Source: Ramlibacter sp. (GTDB lineage: Bacteria; Pseudomonadota; Gammaproteobacteria; Burkholderiales; Burkholderiaceae_C). Taken from it: a stretch of 46,844 bases of DNA. Below are positions 25,745 to 38,078 of the stretch, piece after piece. Numbering within the stretch: the first letter of the stretch is position 1; each line of letters opens with the position of its first letter. The notes under the pieces were generated by a model. The model was not told the DNA's origin and made no database searches. It saw only the letters and a program-made list of their open reading frames with translations. Position numbers and translations under genes: made by a program. Location: NCBI RefSeq assembly GCF_013697775.1, contig NZ_JACCWG010000084.1, positions 1-46,844 on the forward strand. Reading direction: 5' to 3'.

Positions 25745-26659
25745 TCAGTAGTTCGGTTGGGCCGACAGTTCGGCGAACAGCTCGGCATAAATGCGGTGGC
25801 GGTTCGGATGCACGCCATCGGGCCCGCCGGCCTGCAAGGCCGCGAGCACGCCGCAGCCGGGCTCGTGCAGGTGGGTGCAGTTGTAGAACTTGCAGTTCGT
25901 CGCATGCGCCTTCAGGTCCGGCATGCAGGCGGCCAGTTGCATCGGCTCGATGTGCTGCAGTCCGAACTCCTGGAAGCCGGGCGAGTCGATCAGCGCGCTC
26001 TTGCGCTCGGCGTCCAGCCAGTACCAGCTGGTGCTGGTGGTGGTGTGCTTGCCCGAGTTCAGTGCCTGCGAGATCTCGCCGGTCTGCGCCTGCGCGCCGG
26101 GCACCAGCAGGTTGATCAGCGTGCTCTTGCCGGCGCCCGAAGGGCCGAGCACCAGCGTGGTCTTGCCCTTCAGGTGCGCGAGCAGGTGCTCGCGATCGAC
26201 GTCCTTGGACAGCCGCAGCGACAGCGGCAGCACGCCGTACCCCATGCGCTGGTAAGGCCCAAGCCGGCCCCAGGCGCGCGCGAAGGCATCGACCAGGTCG
26301 CTCTTGTTGAGCGCGATGACGGGCACGATGCGCTCGGCTTCGGCGGCGATCAGCGCGCGCGCCAGCTGGCTTTCGGAAAAATCCGGGTCGGCCGCCACCA
26401 GGATCAGCACCTGGTCGAGATTGGCCGCGAACGACTTGGTGCGGACCTCGTCCTGGCGGAAGAACAGGTTGCGCCGCGGCAGCACCTTCTCGACTACGCC
26501 TTCGTCGCCGGTGCGCTGCCATTGCACGCGGTCGCCGACCACCGCCGCGCCCTTCTTGCCGCGCGGATGGCAGATCAGGCGCTCGCCCTCGGGTGTTTCC
26601 ACCAGCACGTGGCGGCCGTGGCCGGCCACCACCAGGCCCTGGTGTTGCGGTTCAGTCAA
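25745..26659 (-). CDS. rsgA: Ribosome small-subunit-dependent GTPase RsgA (TTG start)
   Basis: A 304-residue circularly permuted GTPase that checks the maturing 30S subunit. The OB fold comes first (GLVVAGHGRHVLVE), then the permuted G motifs in the order G4 ALNKSDLV, G1 GPSGAGKSTLINLL and G3 DSPGFQEFG. The C-terminal zinc knuckle is CKFYNCTHLHEPGCGV. The reading frame opens with TTG at 26659-26657; an in-frame stop lies 15 bases further up and no ATG is available before the OB fold, so the start is probably the TTG. A TGAGG lies 12 bases upstream, overlapping the end of phhB. Confidence 0.93.
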   Translation of the reverse strand: MTEPQHQGLVVAGHGRHVLVETPEGERLICHPRGKKGAAVVGDRVQWQRTGDEGVVEKVLPRRNLFFRQDEVRTKSFAANLDQVLILVAADPDFSESQLARALIAAEAERIVPVIALNKSDLVDAFARAWGRLGPYQRMGYGVLPLSLRLSKDVDREHLLAHLKGKTTLVLGPSGAGKSTLINLLVPGAQAQTGEISQALNSGKHTTTSTSWYWLDAERKSALIDSPGFQEFGLQHIEPMQLAACMPDLKAHATNCKFYNCTHLHEPGCGVLAALQAGGPDGVHPNRHRIYAELFAELSAQPNY

Positions 26660-26671
26660 AACGGTATTGCC

Positions 26672-27010
26672 TCATTGCAGCAGCGCGTCGACGCGGGCGG
26701 CGCATTCGAAATCGCTTTCCGAGATGCCGCCAACGTCGTGGGTGTTGAAGCGCACCACGCAGCGGTTGTAGTGCACCGACAGGTCAGGGTGGTGGTCTTC
26801 CCGGTGGGCGACGAACGCGACCGCGTTCACGAAAGCCATGGTCTCGTGGTAGTTGGCAAAGTTGAATGTTTTCTCGATCGCGGCATTGGCACCGTCGCCG
26901 CTCAGTTTCCAGCCCGGCGCCGCCGCCAGGCGCATCACCACTTCGGTGGGCGTCAGCGCACGGCGCCTGGTTTGCGACCAGTCCCTGGTTTTCAGCATCG
27001 AAGTGGTCAT
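26672..27010 (-). CDS. phhB: Pterin-4a-carbinolamine dehydratase
   Basis: A 112-residue protein that recycles the pterin cofactor of phenylalanine hydroxylase. The signature is [17 protein letters not shown], with the catalytic histidines, plus [19 protein letters not shown] and [14 protein letters not shown]. Its ATG overlaps the stop of the M48 protease gene (27007-27010), and rsgA follows after 12 bases. No phenylalanine hydroxylase gene is in the window, so its cofactor-recycling partner is elsewhere. Confidence 0.93.
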   Translation of the reverse strand: MTTSMLKTRDWSQTRRRALTPTEVVMRLAAAPGWKLSGDGANAAIEKTFNFANYHETMAFVNAVAFVAHREDHHPDLSVHYNRCVVRFNTHDVGGISESDFECAARVDALLQ

Positions 27011-28269
27011 GCGGCAGCTCCCAGGCGTGCCAGCCGTTCCGAGGCTGGCGGATGTGAATAGTAGAACTTCACATAAACCGGGTCGGGGGTGAGGGTGGAT
27101 GCATTGTCCTCGTAGAGCTTGAGCAAGGCGGTCTCCAGGTCACGCCCGCTGGTCTGCGTCACGGCAAAGGCATCGGCCTCGAATTCGTGGCGGCGCGACA
27201 GCTGTGCCAGCAGCGGCGAGACGAAAAAGCTGAACAGCGGCACGACCATGGCGAACAGCAGCAGCGCCAGCGCATCGTTCGGCGCGGCGATGCCGGGCTG
27301 CACGCCCAGGCCCTGGTAGAACCAGCTGCGCGTGGCCAGCCAGCCCAGCAATGCAAAGCCGGCCAGCATCACGGCGAACATCAGCACGATGCGTTTGGTG
27401 ATGTGTTTGTGCTTGAAATGGCCCAGCTCGTGCGCGAGCACCGCGCCCACCTCGTCGGGCGAGAGCTTGGCCAGCAGCGTGTCGTAGAACACCACCCGCT
27501 TGGCGGCACCGAAGCCGGTGAAGTACGCGTTGCCGTGCGCGCTGCGCTTGCTGCCGTCCATGACGAACAGGCCCTTGGCCGCGAAGCCGCAGCGGCGCAT
27601 CAGCTCGGTCACGCGCGCCTTCAAGGTCTCGTCTTCCAGCGGCTGGAATTTGTTGAACAGTGGCGCGATGAACATCGGGTAGACCACCAGCAGCAGCAGG
27701 TTGAACGCCGTCCACACGCCCCAGGCCCACAGCCACCACAGCGTGCCGGCCGCGCCCATCAGCCACAGCACCAGGGCGGCAATGGGCAGGCCGATGAGTG
27801 CGCCCAGCACGGTGCCCTTCGCCGCGTCGGCCAGCCACAGCTTCCAGGTCATCTTGTTGAAACCGAAGCGCTGTTCCAGCACGAAGGTCTGGTAGAGCGA
27901 CAGCGGCAATTCCAGCAGGCCGCCGACGGCCGTGAAGGCGGCGATCAGCGCCAGCTGCTGCAGCATGCCCGGCCCGAGCCATGCGAGCAGCGCCTGGTTG
28001 AGCGCGTCCAGGCCGCCCAGCAGCGTCCAGCCCAGAAGCACGGCTGCATTGAATGCGACGTCGACCAGGCCGATGCGGCTCTTAGCGATGGTGTAAGCGG
28101 CGGCTTTCTGATGCGCGGCGAGGCTGACGAACTCGCGAAAGCGCGCGGGCACGGCGTCGCGGTGTGCCGCCACGTACCGCACCTGCCGGGTCGCCAGCCA
28201 GAACTTCACGACCAGCCCGCACAGCAATGCGGCGGCGAATACCAGGCTCAGGATGGAAGCGGAATGCAT
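27007..28269 (-). CDS. M48 family metallopeptidase (Ste24-like)
   Basis: A 420-residue integral membrane zinc protease of the Ste24/CAAX-prenyl-protease type. The zinc motif is HELGH (residues 280-284) with the third ligand in [12 protein letters not shown]. Ste24-type features are [38 protein letters not shown] and several hydrophobic helices. Bacterial members act in membrane protein quality control; no specific substrate can be given. It is the first gene of a run with phhB (4-base overlap), rsgA and trxC, and is divergent from orn. Confidence 0.92.
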   Translation of the reverse strand: MHSASILSLVFAAALLCGLVVKFWLATRQVRYVAAHRDAVPARFREFVSLAAHQKAAAYTIAKSRIGLVDVAFNAAVLLGWTLLGGLDALNQALLAWLGPGMLQQLALIAAFTAVGGLLELPLSLYQTFVLEQRFGFNKMTWKLWLADAAKGTVLGALIGLPIAALVLWLMGAAGTLWWLWAWGVWTAFNLLLLVVYPMFIAPLFNKFQPLEDETLKARVTELMRRCGFAAKGLFVMDGSKRSAHGNAYFTGFGAAKRVVFYDTLLAKLSPDEVGAVLAHELGHFKHKHITKRIVLMFAVMLAGFALLGWLATRSWFYQGLGVQPGIAAPNDALALLLFAMVVPLFSFFVSPLLAQLSRRHEFEADAFAVTQTSGRDLETALLKLYEDNASTLTPDPVYVKFYYSHPPASERLARLGAAA

Positions 28270-28304
28270 CCTGCGTATGTTAGGTCATCGGCGACAATCC
28301 CAAG

Positions 28305-28940
28305 ATGTCAGAACTTCCCGTGGACTCCTCCCCATCCACTGCGCCCACGCTGGCCAAGAGCGACCAGAACCTGGTCTGGCTCGACTGCGAAATGACCGGC
28401 CTGGACCCCGAGCGCGACCGCCTGATCGAGATCGCCGTCATCGTCACCGGCCCCGACCTGCAGCCGCGCATCGAAGGTCCCGTGTTCGCCATCCACCAGA
28501 GCGAGGCACAGCTCAATCTGATGGACAACTGGAACAAGGGCACGCACGGCAAGAGCGGCCTGACCGACAAGGTGCGCGCCTCCACCATCGACGAGGCGCA
28601 GGCCGAAAGGGAAATTCTGGACTTCCTCGCGCGCTACGTGCCCAAGCAGGCCAGCCCGATGTGCGGCAACAGCATCGGCCAGGACCGGCGCTTCCTGGTG
28701 AAGTACATGCCGAAGCTGGAAGCCTTTTTCCACTACCGCAACCTGGACGTGAGCACGCTCAAGGAACTCGCGCGCCGCTGGCGGCCCGACGTGTACGCGT
28801 CGTTCAAGAAGCGCCAGCAGCACACGGCGCTGGCCGACGTGCAGGAGTCCATCGACGAGCTGGCGCACTACCGCGAGCATTTCATCCGGATGAGCCAAGC
28901 GCCGCAGCCTGAATTGCTGCGCGGCGCAATTGGGGCTTGA
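28305..28940 (+). CDS. orn: Oligoribonuclease
   Basis: A 211-residue DEDDh 3'-5' exonuclease that degrades short RNAs and cyclic-di-GMP-derived pGpG. The first exonuclease motif is [12 protein letters not shown] (Asp27, Glu29); others are [14 protein letters not shown] and [28 protein letters not shown] is typical of orn. An N-terminal extension of about 20 residues (SSPSTAPTL region) is unusual but not harmful. It is divergent from the M48 gene with a 35-base spacer. Confidence 0.97.
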   Translation: MSELPVDSSPSTAPTLAKSDQNLVWLDCEMTGLDPERDRLIEIAVIVTGPDLQPRIEGPVFAIHQSEAQLNLMDNWNKGTHGKSGLTDKVRASTIDEAQAEREILDFLARYVPKQASPMCGNSIGQDRRFLVKYMPKLEAFFHYRNLDVSTLKELARRWRPDVYASFKKRQQHTALADVQESIDELAHYREHFIRMSQAPQPELLRGAIGA

Positions 28941-29065
28941 GGGTTATCCCGCAATCTGCGATACTCGTGGGCTTGGCTGCACAACGCGGCCAATGTTTCG
29001 CGCATCTGCCTTCTCACACTGGCTCAACGAATGAGCCGCGGGGCCTTCCGGTCCCGACGTCGTTT

Positions 29066-29131
29066 GATGGTTGATGTCTTCCAACCATCCAATGACGGCG
29101 CTGCACCACGCAGGCGCTGCTGTGAGCATTC
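29066..29131 (+). promoter_or_regulatory. Structured leader of the DEAD-box helicase gene
   Basis: The 190-base region before the helicase contains GATGGTTG (29066-29073) pairing with CAACCATC (29082-29089), an 8-base stem with an 8-base loop. GCGCTGC is repeated just after. Helicase genes of this type often carry long leaders involved in cold induction or autoregulation, which is the reason to flag it; nothing here proves such a role. Confidence 0.3.
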
Positions 29132-30619
29132 ATGACTGAACTTTCCACTTCCGACATCATCACCTCGGACGCGTCGGACATCGCCTCGGACATCGCGACG
29201 GAAACCGTTGTCGCCAAGCCCAACGGCTTCGCCGCCATGGGCCTTGCCCCCGAACTGCTGGCCGCCGTGGCCGACCTGGGCTTCACCCAGCCCACCATCG
29301 TGCAGGAGCGCTGCGTCACGCTGGCCATGGCCCAGCCTGAAGGCACCGGCGCCGCCGTCTACACCGACCTGATGGTCTCCAGCCAGACCGGCAGCGGCAA
29401 GACCGCCGCTTTCCTGCTGCCCGTGCTGCACACCCTGCTGGACCAGCAGGCGAAAGCGGTCGAAGCGCAGCAGCGCGCCGCTGCCGAAGCAGTCGCCCGT
29501 GGCGAAGCGCCGGCCAAGAAGCCCGTGCGCAAGAACCCGATGAGCACACGCAACTCCAAGGCGGCCGAGCCGGGCGCCCTGATCCTGTGCCCCACGCGCG
29601 AACTGGCGCAGCAGGTGGCGCACGACGCCATCGACCTGGTCAAGCATTGCAGGGGCCTGCGCGTCGCCAACGTGGTGGGCGGCATGCCTTACCAGATGCA
29701 GATCCAGCGCCTGCAGGGCGCCGACCTGGTGGTCGCCACCCCGGGCCGCCTGCTGGACCTGCAGCGCTCCGGCTCCATCCGCCTGGAAGGCGTGCAGTTC
29801 CTGGTGGTCGACGAAGCCGACCGCATGCTGGATCTGGGCTTTGCCGACGACCTGGCCGAAATCCACCGCCTGACGGCCGACCGCCGCCAGACCATGATGT
29901 TCAGCGCCACCATCGCGCCGCGCATCCAGCAGCTGGCCACGCGCGTGATGCGCAACCCGCAGCGCGTGCAGGTCGATTCGCCGCAGGACAAGCATGCCAA
30001 CATCAAGCAGGTGCTGTTCTGGGCCGACAGCCTGCAGCACAAGCGCAAGCTGCTGGACCACTGGCTGCGCGACGCCGCCATCGACCAGGCCATCGTGTTC
30101 GCCAGCACCCAGATCGAGTGCGACGCGCTCGCCAACGACCTGCAGCAGGAAGGCTTCGCGGCCGTCGCGCTGCACGGCGCGCTGCCCCAGGGCCTGCGCA
30201 ACCGCCGCCTGATGGCGCTGCGCCAGGGCCAGGTGCAGATCCTGGTGGCGACCGACGTGGCCGCGCGCGGCATCGACGTGCCGACCGTCACGCACGTGTT
30301 CAACTTCGGCCTGCCGATGAAGAGCGAGGACTACACGCACCGCATCGGCCGCACCGGCCGTGCAGGGCGCGACGGCTTGGCTGTCACCTTCGCCGAATTC
30401 CGCGACCGCCGCAAGATCAGCGACATCGAGGCCTTCAGCCGCCAGCGCTTCCAGGCCGAAGTGATCCCGGGCCTGGAGCCGCGCGATCGCCCGGCCCACG
30501 CGCCGCGCTTCGATGCAGCCAAGCCGGGCGGCCGTCCGGCGCACCATCGCCCAGGCGGCGGTGGAGGCTACGCCAAGCGCAGCGGCGGGCAGGGCGCCCG
30601 CGTTGGCGGCAAGCGCTGA
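29132..30619 (+). CDS. DEAD-box RNA helicase
   Basis: A 495-residue DEAD-box helicase of the RhlE/DeaD group. In order: Q motif region GFTQPTIVQE, Walker A SSQTGSGKT, PTRELAQQ, TPGRLL, VVDEADRML, SAT, and the second domain with ATDVAARGIDV and HRIGRTGRAG. An Ala/Lys-rich insertion follows the first domain (AEAVARGEAPAKK), and a basic, Gly-rich tail ends the protein (RPAHHRPGGGGGYAKRSGGQ), as is usual for RNA remodelling enzymes in ribosome assembly or mRNA decay. A 190-base leader precedes it. Confidence 0.95.
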   Translation: MTELSTSDIITSDASDIASDIATETVVAKPNGFAAMGLAPELLAAVADLGFTQPTIVQERCVTLAMAQPEGTGAAVYTDLMVSSQTGSGKTAAFLLPVLHTLLDQQAKAVEAQQRAAAEAVARGEAPAKKPVRKNPMSTRNSKAAEPGALILCPTRELAQQVAHDAIDLVKHCRGLRVANVVGGMPYQMQIQRLQGADLVVATPGRLLDLQRSGSIRLEGVQFLVVDEADRMLDLGFADDLAEIHRLTADRRQTMMFSATIAPRIQQLATRVMRNPQRVQVDSPQDKHANIKQVLFWADSLQHKRKLLDHWLRDAAIDQAIVFASTQIECDALANDLQQEGFAAVALHGALPQGLRNRRLMALRQGQVQILVATDVAARGIDVPTVTHVFNFGLPMKSEDYTHRIGRTGRAGRDGLAVTFAEFRDRRKISDIEAFSRQRFQAEVIPGLEPRDRPAHAPRFDAAKPGGRPAHHRPGGGGGYAKRSGGQGARVGGKR

Positions 30620-30634
30620 TCTGCGCGGCGGGAC

Positions 30635-30929
30635 TCAAGTCCAGCCGCGCATCAGCGACAGGTTGTCCGGCGTGAGCAGGCGCGCAAGGTGCGCGCCGAG
30701 ACGACCAGCTGGATGCGCAGCATCGTCTTCTTCTCCTGCCGGGCCAGCCCGATCGCTCCAGTAGCCCAGCTGCAGGCCGGAGGAACAGCAGCGCCGCCAG
30801 CCCGGGCGAGGTTTGCGATCCCATCCCGCTGCTGCCTCCGCGCCCGAAATGGAAGCCCAGCGCGAGAGCGCGCCCGCCTGTATCAGGTCGCGCAAGCCCC
30901 TTGTCCTGCGCTGCGGTCGTGGCGTTCAT
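30635..30929 (-). pseudogene. Possible decayed small gene (frame-broken) with a GAG-repeat ribosome site
   Basis: The 417-base gap 30620-31036 has no intact gene. On the minus strand an ATG at 30929 opens MNATTAAQDKG, preceded by six GAG units (CTC runs at 30933-30950) that would make a strong ribosome site. Codon third positions are GC-rich only in pieces that fall in different frames: MNATTAAQDKG, LRDLIQAGALS, then LGFHFGRGGSSGMGSQTSPG, then GLARQEKKTMLRIQLVVSA, then HLARLLTPDNLSLMRGWT before a stop near 30637. This patchwork suggests a former gene broken by several indels. It could also be chance coding bias in GC-rich DNA. Confidence 0.35.
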
Positions 30930-31036
30930 GCGCTCCTCCTCCTCCTCCTCGGCGCGGCCGTCGGCGATTTCGCCCCGGTTTGCATTCAAGCACTCGCTCG
31001 TGGCGAGCTCCAGACCCGCCGGCGCGCCGGGCCGCT

Positions 31037-33304
31037 TCAGCGCGGAACGACCACCATCAGCAGCGCTTCCAGCCGATCGATGTCCAGCGGCTTGACCATG
31101 TGCTCGTCGAAGCCGGCCGCCAGCGAATTACTGCGATCCCGCTCCTGGCCGTAGCCGGTCACCGCGATCAGGGTCGCGGCAGCGGTTTCGCTGCGGGCGC
31201 GAAGTTGCCGGGCCAGCTGGTTGCCGTCGATCTCCGGCAGGCCGATGTCCAGCAGGCAGACGTCAGGATGCTCGGTGCGCGCACGCTCCAGCGCGGCGCG
31301 CGAGCCGTGCTCCACGATGACCCGGTGGCCCAGCTCCTCGAGGAGCATTGCCAGCGTGAGCGCCGCGTCGACGTTGTCGTCCACGATCATGATCAGCAGC
31401 GGCCTGTCCACAGCCACCGGCCGGAGAACTGCCGGCACGGCATGGGATGCGGCCTCGTCGGCGGCCAGCAGCGGCAACATGACGGTAAAGACACTGCCGT
31501 AGCCCAGGCCGGCGCTGGTGCAGCTGGCCTTGCCGCCATGCAGTTCCACCAGGCTGCGCACCAGTGCAAGTCCCAAGCCCAAGCCGCCGGAGGAGCGGTC
31601 GGAGGTGCGTTCCGCCTGGGTGAATAGCTCGAAGATGTGCGGGATCAGGTCCGCGTCCAGGCCGATGCCGTCGTCCTGGACGGTCAACACGACCTGTTCC
31701 TGCTCCATCTGCATCGCCAGCCGGATGTTGCCCCCTTCGGGCGTGTACTTGGCGGCATTGGCCAGGAGATTGGCAATCACCTGCACCAGGCGCTTGGCGT
31801 CGCCCGACACCGGCGCCGGCCCCGGCGCCAAGTGCAGCACCAAGTGGTGACCGCGCTGCTGGATGAGCGGGGTGACCTGTTCGACCGCATCGACCACCAC
31901 GGCGCGCATCTCCAGCGGCACCTGCTCCAGTTCAACCTGGCCCCGGCTGACGCGCGAAACGTCCAGCAGATCGTCCACCAGACTGGTCAGGTGCTGCACC
32001 TGGCGGCCGATGATTTCGCTGGTCCGCCGGACCCGGGCCTCGTCGATCTGGCCGACGTTGAGCAAGTGCGCTGCCGCGCTGATGGGTGCCAGAGGGTTGC
32101 GCAGCTCGTGGGCCAGCATGGCGAGGAACTCGTCCTTGCGGCGGTCGGATGTTTGCAGCCTTTCATGGCTCCGCCTGCGTTCGTCGATGTCGCGGTAGAG
32201 AATGGCCAAACCGCCCTCCGGGGTGGGATGCGCGCGGACCTCGAACCAGACGTGCAGCTCACTGGAAAAGGAATGCCGGTATTCCATGGCGCCCGCGATT
32301 CGCGTTTCCATCACCGTGTGGTAAAACCGGTCGAGGTCGCTGCCCACGGCTTCCGGCCAGACGTCCCAGTGGCTGCGTCCGATCACCTGGCCGCTGGTGC
32401 GCCGGCCGAGCCGCAGTCCTTCTGCATTCATTCGAATCACGGTCCAGTCTCGATCCAGGATGGCCAAGCCCTCCATCATGCTATCGAAGACGTTTTGGGT
32501 TTGGTCGCGTTCGGCGCGCAGGTCGGCCTGCGCCCGGGCGGCTTCGGCCGTGGCCCAGGTGCGTTCGGCCACCTCCGCCGACAACTCGACTTCCTCGGCC
32601 GTCCAATGCCGGGGCTGCGCGTTCTGCAAGGAAAGGATGGCGAGCATTCGGCCGGACTTGACCAGCGGAATGGCGAGGTTGGCCCGCACATCGATCGCCT
32701 CGTAGGCGCTGGCAAAAGCTGCCGTTCGCGAATCGAGCGCGATGCTGTCGACCACCATCGCATGGCCCGTGCGCAGCGAAGCGATGATCTCCGGCCCGAA
32801 GTCGTTGAGCTGCCGGGCCTCGCCCGAAATGCTGACCAGACCGCGGGCGGTCCAATCCCGCCGGATAGTGAAGGTCCCGGCCGACTCGTCGACCTCGGCG
32901 TACATCACCCGGGACACGTCCAGATGGCGGCCAAGTAGGGCGCTGGCCAGGTCGATCGCGGCCTCGGGGGCGCTGAGCGTGCGCAGACCGTCGGCCAAGG
33001 CCAGCTGGAACGCGCGGTGCTGATCCAGCAGTTGCAGCCGCTGCACATTGGCGACCAATTGAGCGTTCAGCCGGCGCTGCTCCTGGTGCACTTCGCGGCG
33101 TTCCCGCTCCAGCCGCACCCGTTGGGTCGTCTCCATCGCGATCACGGTCACGCCGTGAACCCGTCCCGACTCATCCCGGGCTGGCGTGTAGGTAACGGTG
33201 AAGAACCCTCGATTCCGGCACGCCGGACGGTTCGATGACGTATTCCTGGTCTTCGAAGTGGACCCGTTCGCCACCGTCCTGGACCCGCCGGTAGATCGGT
33301 TCAT
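31037..33304 (-). CDS. Hybrid sensor histidine kinase/response regulator (intact part of a frameshifted gene)
   Basis: The open frame encodes up to 755 residues. After a PAS remnant (FFTVTYTPARDESGRVHG) come a GAF domain (LGRHLDVSRVMYAEVDE), a PAS domain (DSMMEGLAILDRDW), a HisKA domain with the phospho-His in MLAHELRNPLAPI (about 399), a HATPase domain (NLLANAAKYTPEGG, GLGLGLALVRSLVELHG) and a C-terminal receiver with Asp in CLLDIGLPEIDG (about 686). Residues before FFTVTYT in this frame are nonsense; the true N-terminus lies in another frame at 33171-33548. If the shift is real, translation may use an internal start and yield a kinase without the first PAS domain. The adjacent kinase at 33587 is probably in the same operon. 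Confidence 0.8.
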   Translation of the reverse strand: MNRSTGGSRTVANGSTSKTRNTSSNRPACRNRGFFTVTYTPARDESGRVHGVTVIAMETTQRVRLERERREVHQEQRRLNAQLVANVQRLQLLDQHRAFQLALADGLRTLSAPEAAIDLASALLGRHLDVSRVMYAEVDESAGTFTIRRDWTARGLVSISGEARQLNDFGPEIIASLRTGHAMVVDSIALDSRTAAFASAYEAIDVRANLAIPLVKSGRMLAILSLQNAQPRHWTAEEVELSAEVAERTWATAEAARAQADLRAERDQTQNVFDSMMEGLAILDRDWTVIRMNAEGLRLGRRTSGQVIGRSHWDVWPEAVGSDLDRFYHTVMETRIAGAMEYRHSFSSELHVWFEVRAHPTPEGGLAILYRDIDERRRSHERLQTSDRRKDEFLAMLAHELRNPLAPISAAAHLLNVGQIDEARVRRTSEIIGRQVQHLTSLVDDLLDVSRVSRGQVELEQVPLEMRAVVVDAVEQVTPLIQQRGHHLVLHLAPGPAPVSGDAKRLVQVIANLLANAAKYTPEGGNIRLAMQMEQEQVVLTVQDDGIGLDADLIPHIFELFTQAERTSDRSSGGLGLGLALVRSLVELHGGKASCTSAGLGYGSVFTVMLPLLAADEAASHAVPAVLRPVAVDRPLLIMIVDDNVDAALTLAMLLEELGHRVIVEHGSRAALERARTEHPDVCLLDIGLPEIDGNQLARQLRARSETAAATLIAVTGYGQERDRSNSLAAGFDEHMVKPLDIDRLEALLMVVVPR

Positions 33305-33548
33305 TGAAGGCCCACACTTCCGGCCAGCACTCGCGGGTCGGCTGCCCCAGCGCGGCCGGGTGCCGTTTCCCCAGGATCGGTTGATAGGCGTCGTTGTAGA
33401 CCTGGATCAACTGCGGACCCCACAGAACGATCATCGGCAGCGGCGAATCCAGCACGGAGCCGACGGCAACCCGCAGGCTCGCCGGCCATTGCGCGATCGC
33501 GCCGAGCGGCGTGTTCGACCAGTCGTGGTGGCGCACCCGCGCGGCCAT
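33171..33548 (-). pseudogene. Out-of-frame N-terminal PAS fragment of the hybrid kinase
   Basis: From an ATG at 33548 this frame encodes the missing N-terminus: WSNTPLGAIAQWPASLRVAV, PMIVLWGPQLIQVYNDAY, RECWPEVWAFNEPIYRR, FEDQEYVIEPSGVPE. It then loses sense, while the continuation (FFTVTYTPARDES) is found one base out of phase in the main frame. The change falls at a run of three C (33206-33208; GGG on the coding strand). Removing one base there would restore a single protein of about 837 residues. It could be a genuine mutation or a sequencing error. Confidence 0.75.
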
Positions 33549-33586
33549 GCCGCCTGAGCCGAGGGGCCACCCCGTGGAGATATCAG

Positions 33587-36454
<2,868 letters not shown>

Positions 36455-36546
36455 TTGTCCTGGGGTGCCGCGTGGATCGCGGACGGCAGCGTGGATGGCG
36501 GGGCTAAAAGCTTACCCGATCAGTCGCAGCCCTTGGCCCGATCGAT

Positions 36547-37938
36547 TCACTTCCAGTCGACCGTGCCGAACCGCTCCTGCCCCAGCAAGGTGTAGAAGAT
36601 GCCGAACGTGCCGCGCCTCTGGCTGCGGTCGCCGATGTCCGGGTAGCGGGCGTCGCGGCGGTTCCAGAGGTACTTGACGGTGACGGCGTGCTGGTCCTTG
36701 ATGCGCCAGGTGTAGGCGATGTCGGCACGCGCGATGTTGTCGTGGCCCTTGCGCGCGTTCGCGGCGACGTCGGAAACGAAGTAGTCCCGCACGGTCAGGT
36801 CGAGCGACGAGCGGTCGCGGAAAATCACGCGCGCGGAGACCAAAGCCTGCGGCGCGAAGCCGTAGTGGTAGTCGCGGTCGAGCGCGGCGGAGATGCTGTT
36901 GACAGTGCCGACGGCCGCATAGCCCAGTCCCGCCAGCGCCGTGCCCTGGACGACCACGTCTTCGCCGCGCCAATGCCCCGTGGTGCCGAGCGAGAGCGCG
37001 GTGCTCGAGATGCGGAAGATCTGCGGCGAGATGTAGTCGTAGCTTCCGTACAAGCCCCAGACGCCGCGGTAGTTGGAGCCGGCCTTGTAGTCGCGCCCGG
37101 CCAGCAGCCCGCGCGTCATCACGTTCTCGACCCCGTTCGCGCTCGACGCGGTGGCCTGGAAAGCGAAGTGGTCGAAGGGGCGGCTGTACACGTAGCCTTC
37201 CTTGCCGGGCATGCCGTAATCGAGCGCGAAGTCCGCCTGCAGTTCACCGCGCTTGAGGTTGACCCCCGAATTTCCCTGGGTGTTTTCCGCGGTGCCCATG
37301 AAACCGACCTGCAGGCGGCTGTAGTACTCGGCGCCGCGGCTGCTGAAGATCGAATCCGGGCCGCGGCCCTGCAGGTGCCGGTTGAACGCCGTGGAGGGCG
37401 ACACGACCGCAGCCGCCGTCTCGCGCCAGAAGGGCGACATGCCGCCGCCTTTTTCGAGCAGCAGGTGGGCCATGCGAAACAGCGACTCGCCCAGGAACGT
37501 GCCGCCGATGCCGGTGGAGATCATGTCGTTGCGCGAAGGCGGCGTGCGCTCGCCTGCGATTTCCCAGAGGGCGCTACCGCCCAGGGCGAAGCCGGCCGAT
37601 TCCCAGAAGTCGAAGCCCGAGGAACGCGCGAAGCCGTAATACATCGACCCCTGGTACGGGTGCCCGAGCTGGTTCACGTTGAAGGGGTCGGCGTCGACGT
37701 CCCAGCTGCCGCGCAGGTTGCGGCGGATGGAGCCGACACTGACCGCGTAGTCCTGCCGGTCCGTGCCGCAGCAGTGGTTGACGCGGTTCACCAGGAAGTC
37801 GAAGCCGATGATCTCCATGGCCGGCACCCGCCAGTCGCGAAGCTTTTCCGGCGCGGGCGCCTCGGCCACCTGGGCAAACGCGCTGCACGCCAGCAGCAAA
37901 GATAAACCGGCGATCGCCTCGCGAAACAAAGGGGCCAT
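36547..37938 (-). CDS. DUF3943 domain-containing protein, predicted outer membrane
   Basis: A 463-residue protein with a signal peptide (LFREAIAGLSLLLACSAFAQ). The middle has the conserved DUF3943 block: DVDADPFNVNQLGHPYQGSM, YGFARSSGFDFWESAGFA, then a segment with SPSTAFNRHLQG. The C-terminal part alternates polar and hydrophobic residues with aromatic ends like a beta-barrel. It ends VKYLWNRRDARYPDIGDRSQ and a short strand. Located upstream of the MASE4 kinase on the same strand, 92 bases apart, and divergent from the MipA/OmpV gene. Function unknown. Confidence 0.85.
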   Translation of the reverse strand: MAPLFREAIAGLSLLLACSAFAQVAEAPAPEKLRDWRVPAMEIIGFDFLVNRVNHCCGTDRQDYAVSVGSIRRNLRGSWDVDADPFNVNQLGHPYQGSMYYGFARSSGFDFWESAGFALGGSALWEIAGERTPPSRNDMISTGIGGTFLGESLFRMAHLLLEKGGGMSPFWRETAAAVVSPSTAFNRHLQGRGPDSIFSSRGAEYYSRLQVGFMGTAENTQGNSGVNLKRGELQADFALDYGMPGKEGYVYSRPFDHFAFQATASSANGVENVMTRGLLAGRDYKAGSNYRGVWGLYGSYDYISPQIFRISSTALSLGTTGHWRGEDVVVQGTALAGLGYAAVGTVNSISAALDRDYHYGFAPQALVSARVIFRDRSSLDLTVRDYFVSDVAANARKGHDNIARADIAYTWRIKDQHAVTVKYLWNRRDARYPDIGDRSQRRGTFGIFYTLLGQERFGTVDWK

Positions 37939-38078
37939 GGTCGTGCCAAAGTTCGTGCGACGGACACGAATGTAGAAGTGGGAATTTCGAGGATGCCGAA
38001 CCTATCCTACACAGAAAGGTGCGATTCGGGCTTGGGCCAGCACATACTTCGTGTGTTCGCGTTTCAAAAAAGGCACAC

